Source: Acridotheres tristis
Taxonomy: Eukaryota; Chordata; Aves; Passeriformes; Sturnidae
Assembly: GCA_037013685.1 (NCBI GenBank)
Contig: CM072896.1
Coordinates: forward strand, 12,535,444 to 12,599,443
DNA length: 64,000 nt
Direction: 5' to 3'
Shown one piece after another: positions 37,901-51,412 of the stretch. A model generated the notes under the pieces. It was not told where the DNA came from. It did not search any database and saw nothing but the letters and a program-made list of their open reading frames with translations. The position numbers and the translations under genes are program-made. Within the stretch, counting starts at the first letter, position 1; each line of letters begins with the position of its first letter.

Positions 37901-40900
37901 GGCTGCATATTTTGGATTGAGCTCAATGACTGTTGCAAAATGTCATGTTTTCATGAAGAAAAAGAGTTTATCTGGGACTACAAAGGCAAGACGTAGCCAG
38001 AGAAACTGTGGTGTGTGCCTCACCTCCAGACAAGGCAGCTGCTGTGGAAGGGCTGCAAATCCATCAGTGCAACTTCTGCAGCCAACAGAACTTCTGAAAT
38101 CCATCCCCATCTTCTCTGCAGTGAAACAGGAACAGGGGCTCTAACTCCCAGGTGCATTTGGTATTTGGGGAAATATCCATGGAAGCTCTCCAGCCCTATC
38201 AGTCTTTCCTAGAAGCACACTGCTGTTCCAAATAGGTCCAAGAAAAAGCTATGGTGGAAGCTCTCCTTTTATTAGTAGAACAGAGAAAGTTGCACTGAGT
38301 AATGCTCCTTGGTGCTTCTTTGGTCCCTCTATTTTACTCAGCTGTTACTAAAATCTCTATTCACCTCAAAAGCTAATCAGTGCTCCAAAGTCTATACTAT
38401 CCCTTCCTTTGGGAAGCTGAAAGGTACATAGAGATAACACAATGGAGGTGGGACTTTACACAAAAGTAAAATACATGGGCACTTACATGCATTGCTACTC
38501 AATTAATGAATTATCTAGTGCAGTGGCTTTTGTACTGTTCATCATCCCTGTTGCTATCTCTCCTTCCTGTAAACATTAACTGCTCTGGCAGAACTAATAA
38601 GGCTTTTTAAGTGTAAATAAAATCTTTCACCAAGGAGCATTCTTGGTTCTATATCCCAGTTTCAGAAATACACAAAACTAGGATTCAACAAAACTTTCCT
38701 AACCAAAAAGAGTGCCAGGAGAGGGGCAGAAAAGCCACATTTTCTTTTTTAAAACTCAGAATATGGGTAGTTTGAGTCTTTGTTCGCTTTTATTCTGATC
38801 GTCAGAGGTCGAGGAAAATCACACTTTTTCTTGAGTTCAGAAAAAGGTTTTATTTTTGTCATTTCTATTATGAGAAAACTGGGATGAATGTGATTTTGAG
38901 TTTGGCTTGGAAATAGCTTATAAGTTAAGTTTTGGTTTTGCAGAACAAAATCTGATGTTATTGTGCATAATGCATGCTTCTTATTATCAAAATCATGAAC
39001 TTGTATAGACTTGTATAAAAATAAGATTTAGCCTTTTTAATCTTTCCTGACAACCCAGGCTACCGGAACTGTTTGCCTTCTCTCTGAACCATAACTTGGT
39101 TGAGATTTTCAAAAGAGGGAAACAGGATTAAATTTGATTAAGGGTTGCAGTGGTTCAATGTAGGGTAAATTATTTTTATCCATCCTGATTTGACTTTGTA
39201 TGAGAAAATAAGCTGAGCTTGTACTTTAGCTACCCATGTTTTACATCAGTGACTGTAGAGAGAATTTATACAGATGACATGAAACTCTCCTTTATCAACT
39301 ATTCAGTAAATTATCATAAAACATTTCAGGTGTTTATCTTTGACCTCAATTTCTGAAGAATATATTGGAGCAAAATATAGATCGAAATTAACCCTACACT
39401 CTTCTGTCATTATACAGCCTAAACTTGCCCAACAAACCCTCTGTGCATCTTAGTTTCCTTCAATTTAGATTGATTGTGTCTTTATACAGGGGAGAAGGCT
39501 TTCCTGATAAAAGAATGGCTTAATCTTTATTTGCCTAGAGCAGTTAGAGAAATAAGTGAAGCAAGCAGCCTCCTGCGACTGATTTCTGCTCACTTAAGGC
39601 AATTCACCTTTGAAACAGAGAATAATTGTTCTCTGTCCTTTTCCGGATATTGTCTTCCCTTTCATGTATTATGTCCAAATAATCTTTAAGATTTTGAACA
39701 CTAGAGGAATACAGGGTGAATCAGAACCATGCACCAGGCTAAATTTTGCCTACAGAGGCCTATCCAGAGATTTCACAAAAGGCAATGGAAGCCATGCACA
39801 CATCTAGGAGCAAAATTTGGTCCGTACCTCCGTAAATTATGAAATAAAAAAATTAAAAAAAAAATAAAGAAAGAGAAAGAAAAAAAAGAAGTAATTTCTA
39901 TTTTAAGCAACAAGATAATAATGTGTGGGTGTCAACAATAGAATAATATTTAGAATTGTACATTTTATAGGAATTTACTTTCTAGATGGTACTCTTCTGG
40001 ACTAGAAATGTGTGTGCCTGCAGAAATTCCCTACTTGAGGTATCTTTAGCTTCTGTACCCCAATTCTGTGTGGATAAGGTAATAAATGTTTTCCTTTCAG
40101 CACCCACAGAGAAGGTAGACTAGTCCATCTCCTCTTTTATTTAGCTGTATTTTTAAAAACAAGAAAAACCCTTTTCTTTCCTGCAGCTAGTCAAATGGTT
40201 GGCAATGACCAACAAGTTATATGCTTTGTCTTATTCAGAAGGAACCTAGGAAACCTTTTTTAGCTAGATTAGGTCTAGCCATAATATTCTTGTCAGGCTG
40301 AGCTTGAAGCTGAAACAGCTCCCAAGTTTAGTAATCCCTATTGTAAATATTTCTCTATAATTGGATTTAAATTAAATTATTGTTACTCCAGTGAAAAACT
40401 GTATGAACAAAACAGTAATTCAGTCTGGAACTTGCTTTTTTAGTGGCTGCTTCCTCAGAGCTGCATCTTACAAATTCTTTTCTATCAGTGGAACTGAAGA
40501 AACAGTGTGATACTGCAAACTTAAGAACCACTTTTGAACTGCAAAAGTTCATCAAGTTCATGAAGCAATTATTCTTAATTTTAGGATTGAAGAATGATAC
40601 AAAGCAAAAGTAAACTTTCCTGTAAGAAAATTAAAAAAAAAAATTAGTTACACTTTGGAGAGTAATGCTTTTACAGACCTATCCTTAGCAAATGAAGGCT
40701 GAATAAATATATTTGCTGGAAATGCATAATTAAAACTACACATAACAAATTGTTCAGAAGTATGGTTGTGGTCCTTCAAAAACTGTAATTATATATCCTG
40801 CAATATATATATCGCTGCTTCATAATTTAGTTCTTTGCATTCGATCTGAAAATGCAGCACTTATGCTTTTCACAGGAAGGGTCTTCCAGTGCCTCCACTG

Positions 40901-43540
40901 GCAGGGAAACCAGGAAGAGATCTACTTCCATAGGTCATAGAGATGGGGACTGACCCAAAGCTGTAAACTGTAAATACCAAAATGGAGCACAGATAAACTG
41001 CTGACTTTATAAAAATCATGGATGCTTTAATAGCATAAGGACTTCAATTGTGCTCTTCCTTTATTTCATCATACCCACTGTGTTGGACAAATTTATGCTG
41101 GACAAATTGGTGTCAGCTAATACAGTTCTCTGCAGGTGATTTGCAATGTGTGTGTTTACTATAATTTTCCACTGGAAACTTCTTACAGCTGAATGTTTCT
41201 TCATCATTCAAGGTTCTTTCAAATGCTCATTAACAGTGAGTTAGAATGGACCAATTCTTTACCAGCTGACCCTGAGGAGGTGTTTGTGAAAGAAATCACT
41301 GTTTCATGCAACTAGGTATGATGTCAAGAAGACACTGAGTGGTTGTATAATAATGAGAGAAAATATGAAGTTAAATAGTCTCCTCTTCATGAGTCTAGAC
41401 CTGTAAAAGAATGCATTTGTTCATAAAACTCTGAGCAGATTAGAAATAGGTGTTATTAATCTTAGATTATAATATAAATCCAGTAATAAAGTCTGTTTTT
41501 TTAAGAGTCCTGAATCATCTACTTTTGACTTCTCAGTCCCTCTGCAATAAAACCTACAGCATTTCTATAAGGGACAGTAGGTTGAGGGCATCACCTGCTA
41601 AACTCCCAAGTTGTACCAATTCTTGCAACTGTGCTATTTGTGGTTCTTCCTTTTGCCAGTATTTCCCTGGCACAGACTTTCTAAAATACTGTGTCCTGTT
41701 TTAAAAGTAATGATTTGATAAGTAGACATGAATGGGTGTGTAGCTCAAAAATGCAGATTGCTAGCACCCCATCCATTCTTAGCCTCTGCAGTTAGAACTG
41801 AGACGTAGTTTTACTGTGACACACTGTGAGAATCTGTATCTCATTGTTGCTTAGATCATGGATGGGCAACAATGGCTTTTTTCAAAGTTTCACAGACTAG
41901 CAAACTTAAAGTAGCTCCTTTTAATTGAAACCCAGACATACTTTTAGGTAAAAACAAAACTGAGCTGGCTTGAGTTTTTCCCAAGCCAAACAAAAGAGAT
42001 TGGAACTTTCCATTGTTTTTGTCTGCCAACCATGCATTGTTAAAGGAATCGAAATAAAGAGGGAAAGGGGTCAAGGGTTATAGAGCTCATATTTCCACTC
42101 TACATGACCCCATCTCAGCAATAGTGAGACCCTCGTGATCAGTTCCTGTTGGGTAACGGAACAGCCATTTCTTAAGAAAAGGAATTACTGCGTACAGTAC
42201 CTTTGTGACTAACAGAAGAATACCCCAGCTCTTCAAAGGTCCTTTCATTACAGCCTCTGAAGAGGACTCTGACATTACTTTCTTGAGATTATAATGAAAA
42301 CAGCTGTACTTGTACCAATTCCCCATTTTATTATTTTTTGTAACAAAACAAGATTGATGTTATGCCACTTTCTGTTCTGTCATGAGAGAAAGGTATCACA
42401 AATGCTAATAACTACCACAGTAGCAATATGCACTACTTTGATCTTTTCACTATTCTTTAATTTGGGCAGCTGGCCACTGAATTCCTTCCTCAAAATCTGT
42501 GCTGCCTAAAAACAAAGGGAAAAATGGCCAACAAAATCAAATGTGCACATTTAAAACCATTCATCTGACTAGTCCAATTCAAAGCCTACATGAGTAACGC
42601 AAATACCATACTTTGATTTTGTGATTCTAGGCACTGAAATCTTAATACACATTCTTCTGATGATAGATTGTGGCAGAACAAGAAAAACCACAAACAACCA
42701 ATTCTCATTAAAATCTAAAGTTTGTAATCCCTTCATTCTTATTGGTTGCTTTGCCAAAGACTTCTTAAGAGATTATTGAGCTTATTAATGAAAATCCAAA
42801 AGTAATTCTAAGTGATTTTTTCTCCTTATAAGACAGTAAAATTAAACATGCTGTGGTTATGTTTTTCCAGCGTCAAAGGCAATGCAAGAAGGCAGGATCT
42901 GGCAACAACAGCTGTCAAGATTCCAAACCCAAGAAATGCAAACACCTACTGTCCAAAGTATTATTGTACTGGCAGAAACAGGATAGTAGCCTTTGGTGTT
43001 TCTGCTAGTAAGACAGAACAGAACTGTGCATTGCCAACTGAATTTCTTTTTCAGTATCTCAACTTTTCACAGTGAATCAGAAGCACAATTTTTCTATTCT
43101 CTGCATTTCAGTTTGGTCCCAGCTCTATCTTTGTGACAAGCCTCTTGTTTACATGAATACCACAATGAAAATGATAAAATGACTGGTGGTGCTCAGAATT
43201 TGCAAGTAAAGCTCTCTAAATGAGAATTTTGGATCCTCACTTCCAACCAACAGCAATAATTTAGATACTTAAGTTCTTTCCTGGAAGCCACAGCACAACG
43301 TTTCCAAAAGCTGAAAGAAGTGCCTCATGGAAAATTCAGAATCAGCTGAAGACGTAATTTTATTGCATAAATACTTTTGAAAATATGACTGCTCTGTTCC
43401 TTAGTAAATGAAATGTAATAATTTTAGAAAATTTAAAATCTAGCAAAATTTGTATGAAATGGAGCGAGAGGAAAAAAGTTTAACAAATACGGTTCCCAAA
43501 GTGAAAGCATCGTGAGTGAACATCTATATATCCAAGTTAA
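37901..43540. other. Non-genic unique sequence
   Basis: No gene, RNA gene or recognised mobile element. An A-rich simple stretch lies at 39841-39892. A 10-base word (TGGACAAATT) is repeated with period 15 near 41092-41117. Short open frames up to 87 codons have no motif. Confidence 0.6.
39841..39892. repeat. A-rich simple repeat
   Basis: Mostly A with scattered T and G (AAATAAAGAAAGAGAAAG). No upstream retroposed gene body was recognised, so it is treated as simple sequence. Confidence 0.8.
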
Positions 43541-43582
43541 TTCACTTTGGAGTGTTTGGAGTGGATTCACTTTGGAGTGTTT
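43541..43582. repeat. Two exact 17-bp direct repeats, period 25
   Basis: TTCACTTTGGAGTGTTT occurs at 43541-43557 and again at 43566-43582. The 8-base spacer repeats part of the unit (GGAGTG). Local tandem duplication. Confidence 0.9.
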
Positions 43583-43802
43583 TTATTCTCAGTTTCGTTT
43601 CAAACAGAAACATTAAAGTGATAAGTAAGGAAGCAACAGAGAAATCTGAATTGTTATGTTTGTGTTACTGGGAGATGAGATGCTGCTAGAGCTTCCTGAA
43701 GTGTTCAAAAAGACAAGAATATTGTATATGCTATAAAATGAGATTATAAAGTGGAATAAAAAGTTTTGGATGCATAAAATGAGAGGCATAAAATGGAGAG
43801 AA

Positions 43803-43882
<80 letters not shown>
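43803..43882. repeat. Interrupted TATC microsatellite
   Basis: Eight TATC units, a single ATC (loss of one T), then eleven TATC units. The long pure blocks suggest a polymorphic locus. An open frame of Tyr-Leu-Ser-Ile repeats across it is a translation of the microsatellite, not a gene. Confidence 0.98.
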
Positions 43883-46800
43883 GATATTTAAAGAGAGAAA
43901 ACCAGGACAAGGGATGTATTACAATACATTGCAACTGATTCGATTGCATATATGCTTATGGCTCTGCTTATGTTCAGACACACATAACCAAGTGCATCTT
44001 GCACATTTGTAAACAGGCTGGGTCAATTTTGTTTACACTGATGTAGTAGCAACTGTGGTCATTCTGCATGGTTATTCTGAGTGCAGCTTCACTTTGGAAG
44101 GGGAAGGAGAGAATGCAGCAGGGTGAATGGAGCTTTGCAAACAAGCTATTACAGGAATTGATTTGTGTTGTCTTACAGGGCTATTCATTATTCCTTTGCA
44201 ATTTCTCTGCACATGACATAGTTTTTGTCTACTAAAACAGCTTTGAGTATGCATACTTACTTTTGTCTGAGCACTATTTTGTGCTTTAGGCCTGGTTTTG
44301 CTGCATAAACAATTCCTGACAGTGGTTTGGTGGTGCAGCAGAGTAGCTGCTTGGCTAGGTATGTTTGACATACAGAGCAGATGGTTATGACTGTGAAAGC
44401 CTTCCAGAGGCCACACACCACTGGGCATCTATACTGAATTGTGCAGCTGTTTTCCAGGGCTTGAAGTGCAAGAAAACTAGCAAAATGAGGAGGGAACATG
44501 ATTCAGGCAGCAATTGTACAGAATGGAAATCACCACAATAGTTCTAAAAATTTAACCTAATGAATTACGTGTGGTGCTCCTTGTAATTCCAGCATCAGTA
44601 AATTCAATTCATGGAGTGATTCTCACTAACAAGTATATTGAAATTGACATCTGGAGATCTCCAACCTCGCATTTTGCATCAGTGATTTAAGCTCAGAAAC
44701 TTGTCCATGAACTTCAGAGATTAGTACATCAGTACAGATTTAGTAGTGCTAAATCTTTGGAGTCAGCAACATCTTTTTAGGAGAGAATATAAATGTTTGA
44801 GGTATGTCCCAAAATAGGCTCTTAAATCTGCAACAAGCTATTCATTGTACTCTGTAGCTATGTCTATATCAACTGCACTGAAACAACGGTAGCTGGAAAA
44901 GAACTAGGTACAGAAATAGACAAAACAAAGGCTGCAACAGAAGCAGAGAAACATTGCAGGACTAAGGAATATTGCACAGAATGGGATAGATATGGGGCAA
45001 TAATTCAAAAGTTAAACAGGATAAGAGCGATCCTGTACAGAGTAATAGCTGCATAGTGTGCCCATGAATAGAAGAAAGCCAGGGGAAGAGAGCTTCAAAT
45101 TTGAACTCAGAGGATATTATAAGATAGTAGCCTGTAGGAAAAAGGATGTAATATAGAAAAAGGGCATTAGTGGGACCACTCTCAAAGCCAATGATTGACT
45201 GAAAGGGACAGATATAATGACAGCAGAGCATTAAAGACAAGAATGGTAGAGTATCAGAAAATTCTTAGTTACCTTAGACTGTAAAGTAAAAAGACACATG
45301 CAGGACCTGTCTGATCATTCCAGCATTTGAGAACACGTTTCGTACTAACCCTCTTTTTTTCTTTTTCCCTCTATACTAATGGCTTTTTCTTACAACAGTA
45401 TATTTGTTCCTGCTGAGATATGTACACATGCACATGTACACACTGCCTCATGCTCCTCTATAGCTAAGCATTACCCAGAATACAACATTATCTTCTGCAT
45501 TTGTTCAGATTCCTGGAAAAATACTCAAGGGAGGCAGTGTAGATGTGATAGATGGATGCCAATTTGTCCCTCTGTCTTAACAACACAGCCAAGGTCTGAC
45601 CTTCCCCAGCTTCCAGGGGTTTCTGAGTAGAGGAAGGTAAAAAAAAATCACCAGACTATTATAGACAAAAAGAGCCCTGAAAATGGAAAAATGTTAATTA
45701 ATATATCATATATCCTTAACCCACTTGGATTTTTATTTACCTTTGCCAGCTTAAGATATTCAGATGAGGCACTAGGACTATATATGCTTTAAAGAAAGGT
45801 GTAGACATAGCTGTAAAGGAAGGTGCACTATCTTTTTCCTAACAAGAGATTTAAATTATTTTTTAATATCTTTTGTGAATCACTACTAAAGAAAGTGGCA
45901 ACTTCTCAAGCCTTTGGGGAAAAAAAAGGAAACAAAAGAAAAGCCTTTGGATGCCCACAGTAGGTGGCATCAGCTACTGACCTACCTACTAATAAGGCAA
46001 ATGAAAGGAAAACAGCCTGAGAGGAACTAAATAGCAGAGAGCCAAAGTCTTGAGGGGAGAACAGGCAAAAGAGGCATACAGTGCTTAATTCACCCTGACT
46101 AAAAAGCTCTGTCAAACCACAAGTTGAAGATGCTACCATTACAACAGGAAAAAATAGTTAATTGCATTATACTCCTTTGACTGGAATACTGCTGATTCTG
46201 AATTGCTGAACATGGCTGAAAACAGAAAGTCTTATTAGAGTCTTTAAGAAAATAACATATAGCCTGGGAGGAAGCACTCGGGCTAGTCAGGCTTCTTTTA
46301 CAGGAGCTCTGTTCTAGTGGATGATCTATGGGAAATAGCTCTGAAATCAAATTAACTGAGCTGCTCTGGCTTCAAAACCAGCACTTTGTGCAGTAAATAG
46401 AAACATGGGACAGAATAAATTAAACAGAGAAGTCAGAATCATAAATGTCTTCCTCGGCTGCTTTGGAAATGTGCAATGCTTATTAGTTTCTAAACCTCTT
46501 CCTGTCCCTGGAATATTTAGAAAAAAGAACTCCTTAGAGCCTGAGTACTTTTTGTGCACTCCCTTGTAAGCATATAGAGGCTTTTAATGTGTCTTTAATA
46601 ATCATAAACTTTGCTCTTAAGCAGTTAATTGTTCCATTTTTTTACATTTACTGAATATCAACATTAGGGTTAGATTAATTAATTTATTTATATATTTAAT
46701 ACTTGGACTGATGTATTTTTAATAATTCTATATTATTAAATTGATATACATATATTTAATATATAGGTAATGTCTGGTGAAATCAGTGTCCTGAAAAGCC

Positions 46801-47065
46801 TTTTTAGGAACTTTCTTTAACATGGGACAGATCTGCTACTATTGGTATAACTCCATATTATTTTTGGTTATTTATTTTTCACTGTTACTTTGGCATTTGA
46901 CTCATTTTACACTTATAATATGCATCATTTGGTTTGCTGCTTAACTCTGAAATAATACAGAAAACATAACTAATTTTTTTTCAAATGTATGTATTTTTGT
47001 GTGTTTTATTGGCTTAGGGGACAAGAGAATTGAAGCATTTATATCTTCTTTCAAGTTTCCCAGTT

Positions 47066-47095
47066 AAAAAAAAAAAGAAAAGAAAAGAAAAGAAA
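47066..47095. repeat. Poly-A / (AAAAG)n repeat
   Basis: A run of about eleven A is followed by four GAAAA-type units. Simple repeat; no retroposon body was recognised on its left. Confidence 0.9.
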
Positions 47096-47880
47096 CATCT
47101 ATATAGAATTCTTGCCTTTTTGTTTGGACAGATTCTTGCTACTTCTTCCCATGGCTTTAGTGACTCGTGGAAAATTCTCATATAGTCCATAACATCAGCA
47201 GGATTCTTCCCCAGATTTCTCACCCTTTTTAATTTGTATCCCCTAGTTACCTGCTCCATCCATTCCTTCCCCCTCCCTTCTCCAACACTAATAGGCCTCC
47301 TGAAATCCACCTTCTAAATGAAATCAGTCAAGTCACCTCAGCTTTGATTGCCTTATTCCCATGCTGTAGAATGAAAGCATTTTGAATCAAAAATGTTCTA
47401 CATTCAATTGTCATAAATAACAATGCACAGCAAAGAACTTAAGCTATCAACATAAACAATACAATATGAAAGTGTGTTTCAAACCAGATGCTTCTTTATT
47501 TCTGCCCAAACAGTTTGAAGAGCCTGTTAAAATTCTCCAAGTTGCTGTTTACAAAGGGTCAAACGAGCATTTTTCAATGAAATGTGTCCCTTCTGGTTCC
47601 TTAATGATTAAACACAGTGAAACAATAGCCATTTAAAATAGCAAAAGAATATCTGATGAATTTTTGTTGTTAGGATTGTTAAAATAGGAGGAGTTGAAAA
47701 GCTTTGTGTGAGGTGAAAGAAAAATGCTCTGACAACATCCGAGCCACCTCAAAGATTCTGACAATTTGTCAAAAATCATTGCACTTTTCAAGCTGCCTTT
47801 TTGCAGGACACTCGGGAAAACAAGCAGAATCTTTCCTTTGCTAGGACTGACAAGCCCTTTTTCCCACAATACCCCCAAAA

Positions 47881-47910
47881 TGTTGTGTTGTGTTTTGTTT
47901 TGTTGTGTCT
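47881..47910. repeat. TTGTG/TTTTG simple repeat
   Basis: TGTTGTGTTGTGTTTTGTTT and following bases form an imperfect pentanucleotide repeat. Confidence 0.75.
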
Positions 47911-50261
47911 ACTCTGCTTCCCTTCACCTTCTCCCCCTGAATGAGCACACACAGATCTTCCTTCCTGGAGGAAACAACCGATCCAACTAAACTCCGTGTG
48001 CTGGTGCTGCTGACAAAGGGCTCTCTGTAACCCCAAGACTCCAGATTTGCCTTCTGGGTCCTGCTCACCTATGCCAGGATTCAGCTTGGTGTAGGTATTT
48101 CACTTGGCTGCATAGCATTAAATTGCTGTTCTTCTGAGTTTTGTTGATAGAACTTCAACCTTTAGAATCCACTTTCATCTGTTAAATAGAGCTGAGTTTC
48201 ACTGAAAAATACTCTGTGTTTATGCAAAGACACCCATGCAATTGGGATGTCAAATAGTGACCTAAGATTGAAGCTGATCTTGTTTGATAAGAAATCCACC
48301 ATTAAAAAAAAGGGGAGGAGGGGAGTAAACAGTGCCCTGATTCTACATGGTCTGGAATAAAATTATTTTTCTTTTCACACTTTATCAAAGTTTTGTCAGG
48401 ATCTAGAAAAACAGAGCTACCAGGCCATTGTAGTTCTGTTGCAACACCATGGAGTTTTGGTATTTGTGATCTCATTCTTATCAGCTGTCCATACTTAAAC
48501 CTTGCAGAGCAGTATTTTGCTGTACAATAAAAATGAAGTCAGCAACATTTCTGTTAAATTCACATTATCATGTTGGAGAGTCTGACTTTTTTTGTAAACA
48601 TACACAGCATGCAAACATCAAAATAGTCGAGGAATAGCAATAACAGGTAATAAGTTTTTGCTGTGTGAACTTCCTTACTAAGTTACTCAGCTTCCTCACG
48701 TGCTAGGAGCTTTATAAGGCATATAAATAATAAATGAGATTCTTATTAAACTGGATCGATTTAGACCAGGTAAATAAGTGTTTGCCCTAAGAAATTGCAA
48801 GTTTATGGTAATTAATATGATGGGTTTCACAGTACTTCTATCTAAGTTGAATGCTTGCCTCTATAGAGGTAAGTTTATGCTCCTACCTTTGTATATGGGG
48901 CAAGAAAATACAGGCAACCTTCTTTCCTACTTTAAAGCCTTCTCAGATAGGACAGAAGCCTGGAGTCCCTAATTCTGGTGAGAACAAGGTATTTCCTATG
49001 CTTGGTGTCCTAAAAGGACCATGAAGTTATTGGTGGATATCAACTATAAACCAGTCTGCAAAGCTGGCAGGACATGGAGTGGTTGGTGATGCACTGGTGG
49101 GATTATTCTCATTTGGTTTGACTGCAGGAGCATTTCATCACTGCTGTGAGACAGGTAGCATGGGAAAGAGTTTTCAGTCTGTGCTGTAAGGCAGCATGCA
49201 GAGGTCTCTGCTAGCCTGTTAGAAGATTTAAAGCAGTTTCTGGTTATTTGGGAGAGAAATAAGTGTAGGAAAAGCTACTTGTACATATGCATACATTGAC
49301 ATATAAAAGCTATATAAAAAGATTATAAAAATGTGAGTGCTGGTCAAGTGCACAGTCTTGCAGCAGCTCCCCTCTGTCCCTATGTTTATTTTGCAGACTC
49401 CCTCCCTCCTCCTCCTCATTAAACCCTCACCAATGGGCTCAGACTTGAAAATTCGGGGTTGGGATGATGGCTTTTTTTGGATGGAAATTAAGCAAAATAA
49501 GTAAGAAGTAGCCATCAGAGACAGGAGCAGTAGCCAGGCTGCCTCTCACAGACTCCATTTCCACAGATAACAACTGCTGCCCATTAGGCCCAGCTCAGCT
49601 GCAGACATTAAGCTCTTTGCACTGCATGAACCCATGCTAAGTGAAGTGCATCACAGTAACTGACTTTCTACATCTCTACCTTAGCTTCCCCCAAGAACTA
49701 TGGTAAAAATAATGGCATTTGTTCGTTATTGTTCCTGCTTTAGCTCCCTTTAATTACGTATTTGTCCATCCCAGCCTTTCTGCCTTCAAGAACAAATTCT
49801 GCAAGTACATAGGAGAGAAAAATCTGTGGGTTTTACATCACAGCAGAAGAGTTTCCTATCCTCAGGTACTGTATTCCAGCTTTGTTGGAAATGTGGAGTA
49901 AAATATTGGCCTTCCAAGGGTTTATGCCAAGTTTACACTGTTAAATTGAACAGAAATTTTGGCCAGGATCCTTTGATATGTAGGATACAAGTAATTTAAG
50001 TTTAGTTAGGCTTTTTTCCAAGCTCCAGAAAGGATCTGTTGAAAGAATGAAGCATATTAAGACTGTGGCAGACCCCTAGTATTCGGCCTATATTAATTCT
50101 AATATGATAATATCATTCAGGTTGCAGAAAGAGTAGCTAAGCACCAAATGGGTTGCTTGGAGGATAGTAACAGGTACTACTAATATTAAAAATAATTTAA
50201 TAATTAAACAAATAGTATGACTATCAGAATTTACTTATCTGAAATCAATCCTGCATTCAGG

Positions 50262-50331
50262 CAAAATGATGGGCTAGATGATCCCCCTTTCTGATCATTA
50301 TAATATGACTAATTCTATGATTTTCTGATCC
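50262..50331 (+). mobile_element. CR1 LINE 3' tail
   Basis: The sequence contains GATGGGCTAGATGATCCCC and, about 35 bases later, ATTCTATGATTTTCTGATC. CR1 elements of birds and other sauropsids end in '...ggactagatgatct...' followed by short ATTCTATG-type repeats, in the same order and spacing. Only about 70 bases are recognisable. The element is therefore a severely 5'-truncated copy, the usual fate of CR1 insertions, in plus orientation. Bases 50100-50260 upstream show no recognisable CR1 coding sequence. There is no protein-coding potential. Confidence 0.75.
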
Positions 50332-51004
50332 ACTTCATTCAATTTCTTTTGGGAAACCATGTGTCTATCTGTGAATATGTACAAGGCACTAAAGAAGTTT
50401 TCTCACAGCTTTCTGAACCTTCCAGGAAGAGGATAACAGTTTTAGACCATGTCCTCCTTGCACAGAGGATGTACAAGTAGGGAAAAGAGAAAATGCAGTA
50501 TTAGCTTCTTTCATCCATCCTCCCTTTGACTTTTTGCCAGCCTGTTCAGACCTGCCAGCCAGAACTAGCTCAAAGGGAAGACTTGGTGGAAGAGAAGGGG
50601 ATGGTGTGTTTTGCCTCCTTTCAAGAAGGTTACAGCACAGTCTTTGCATGCACACTCACCTTTCTCCACTTAAGTGGAAAGTCAGTCCTTTATGAGTTCA
50701 CATCCTGGAACATTTTATAAGATCATTTTCTCCTTGATGTTATTTGGGCTTATGGACATTTAAAAAAAGATATCTTTAGTACAGAACTGGTAATTCCATC
50801 TCCCTGGGTAGCTTCCCAGAGTTGCTTTTCTGTGCTGCATATATCTCTGTAAATTACTTTATTTTTGTGTTTCATAGGACAGTTAGTAAGATCATAAGTG
50901 GTGGCTTTTTGCCTCAGAGTTTTGTAAACACTGTCATCAGTTGAGTTTTGGGCTGCATTAGCTTAGTTTGAGAGTCATGAGTTTCTGCTATGAGCAGACA
51001 GCTA

Positions 51005-51044
51005 TTGTCTTCAGGATGTTCACTTAAGAACATCCTAAAGATAG
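51005..51044. repeat. Short hairpin with 9-bp perfect core
   Basis: AGGATGTTC (51013-51021) is the exact reverse complement of 51028-51036, with a 6-base loop ACTTAA. With one mismatch and two wobbles the stem extends to 51005-51044. Too short for a known RNA class; possibly an inverted duplication. Confidence 0.5.
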
Positions 51045-51337
51045 ATGAAAATTCAACTCCCCAAACTGCTAGAATTAAGTAATAATTTCATAGCTGACCT
51101 TTTGAGATATTTTTTGTAAGAATCATTGGTCCAGCCCACACACTGTACAGAAAAACTGCACCCATTACTCCTCTGCCTGGATTGGCACAGCTTTTCAACA
51201 AGCTACAGAGATACTTACCCAAAGGATCTTCTGTACATGCAAACTGGTGTTTTGGCAGTTCCAGCAAAGGCTGGAATATAGACCTGAACTGAAAAACCTG
51301 CATATACAAGGGGAAATCCAGTTCTACTTTTGCTAAC

Positions 51338-51412
51338 ACAGATGTAAATCAGGAATATGCCTTTGACAGCTGTTGGTGCTACACTGCATGGGCAGGGAAT
51401 CGGGGCCAGAAC
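51338..51412 (+). repeat. Palindromic amniote repeat motif, best-preserved copy
   Basis: The words occur in the order expected of the dispersed motif: TGTAAATCAGGAATA, a TTGAC core, GGTGCTACACTG, and finally GAATCGGGGCCAGA. This order ('tgtaaatcaggagtaactcc-ttgac-...-ttacactg-...-gaatcaggccca') is what I recall of a very old sauropsid repeat. The copy is heavily diverged. Confidence 0.5.

Larger units (their letters stand above)
43883..50261. other. Non-genic unique and simple sequence
   Basis: No gene was recognised. Bases 46665-46765 are a very AT-rich run of TAATTAAT and TATATTTAAT words. GT/T-rich sequence lies at 47881-47910. Bases 48720-48790 are unique AT-rich. Open frames up to 118 codons (minus, 44072-44428) have no known motif. 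Confidence 0.6.

Noticed and set aside
43770..44012. Open frame with Tyr-Leu-Ser-Ile repeats
   Set aside because: It is simply the translation of the TATC microsatellite.
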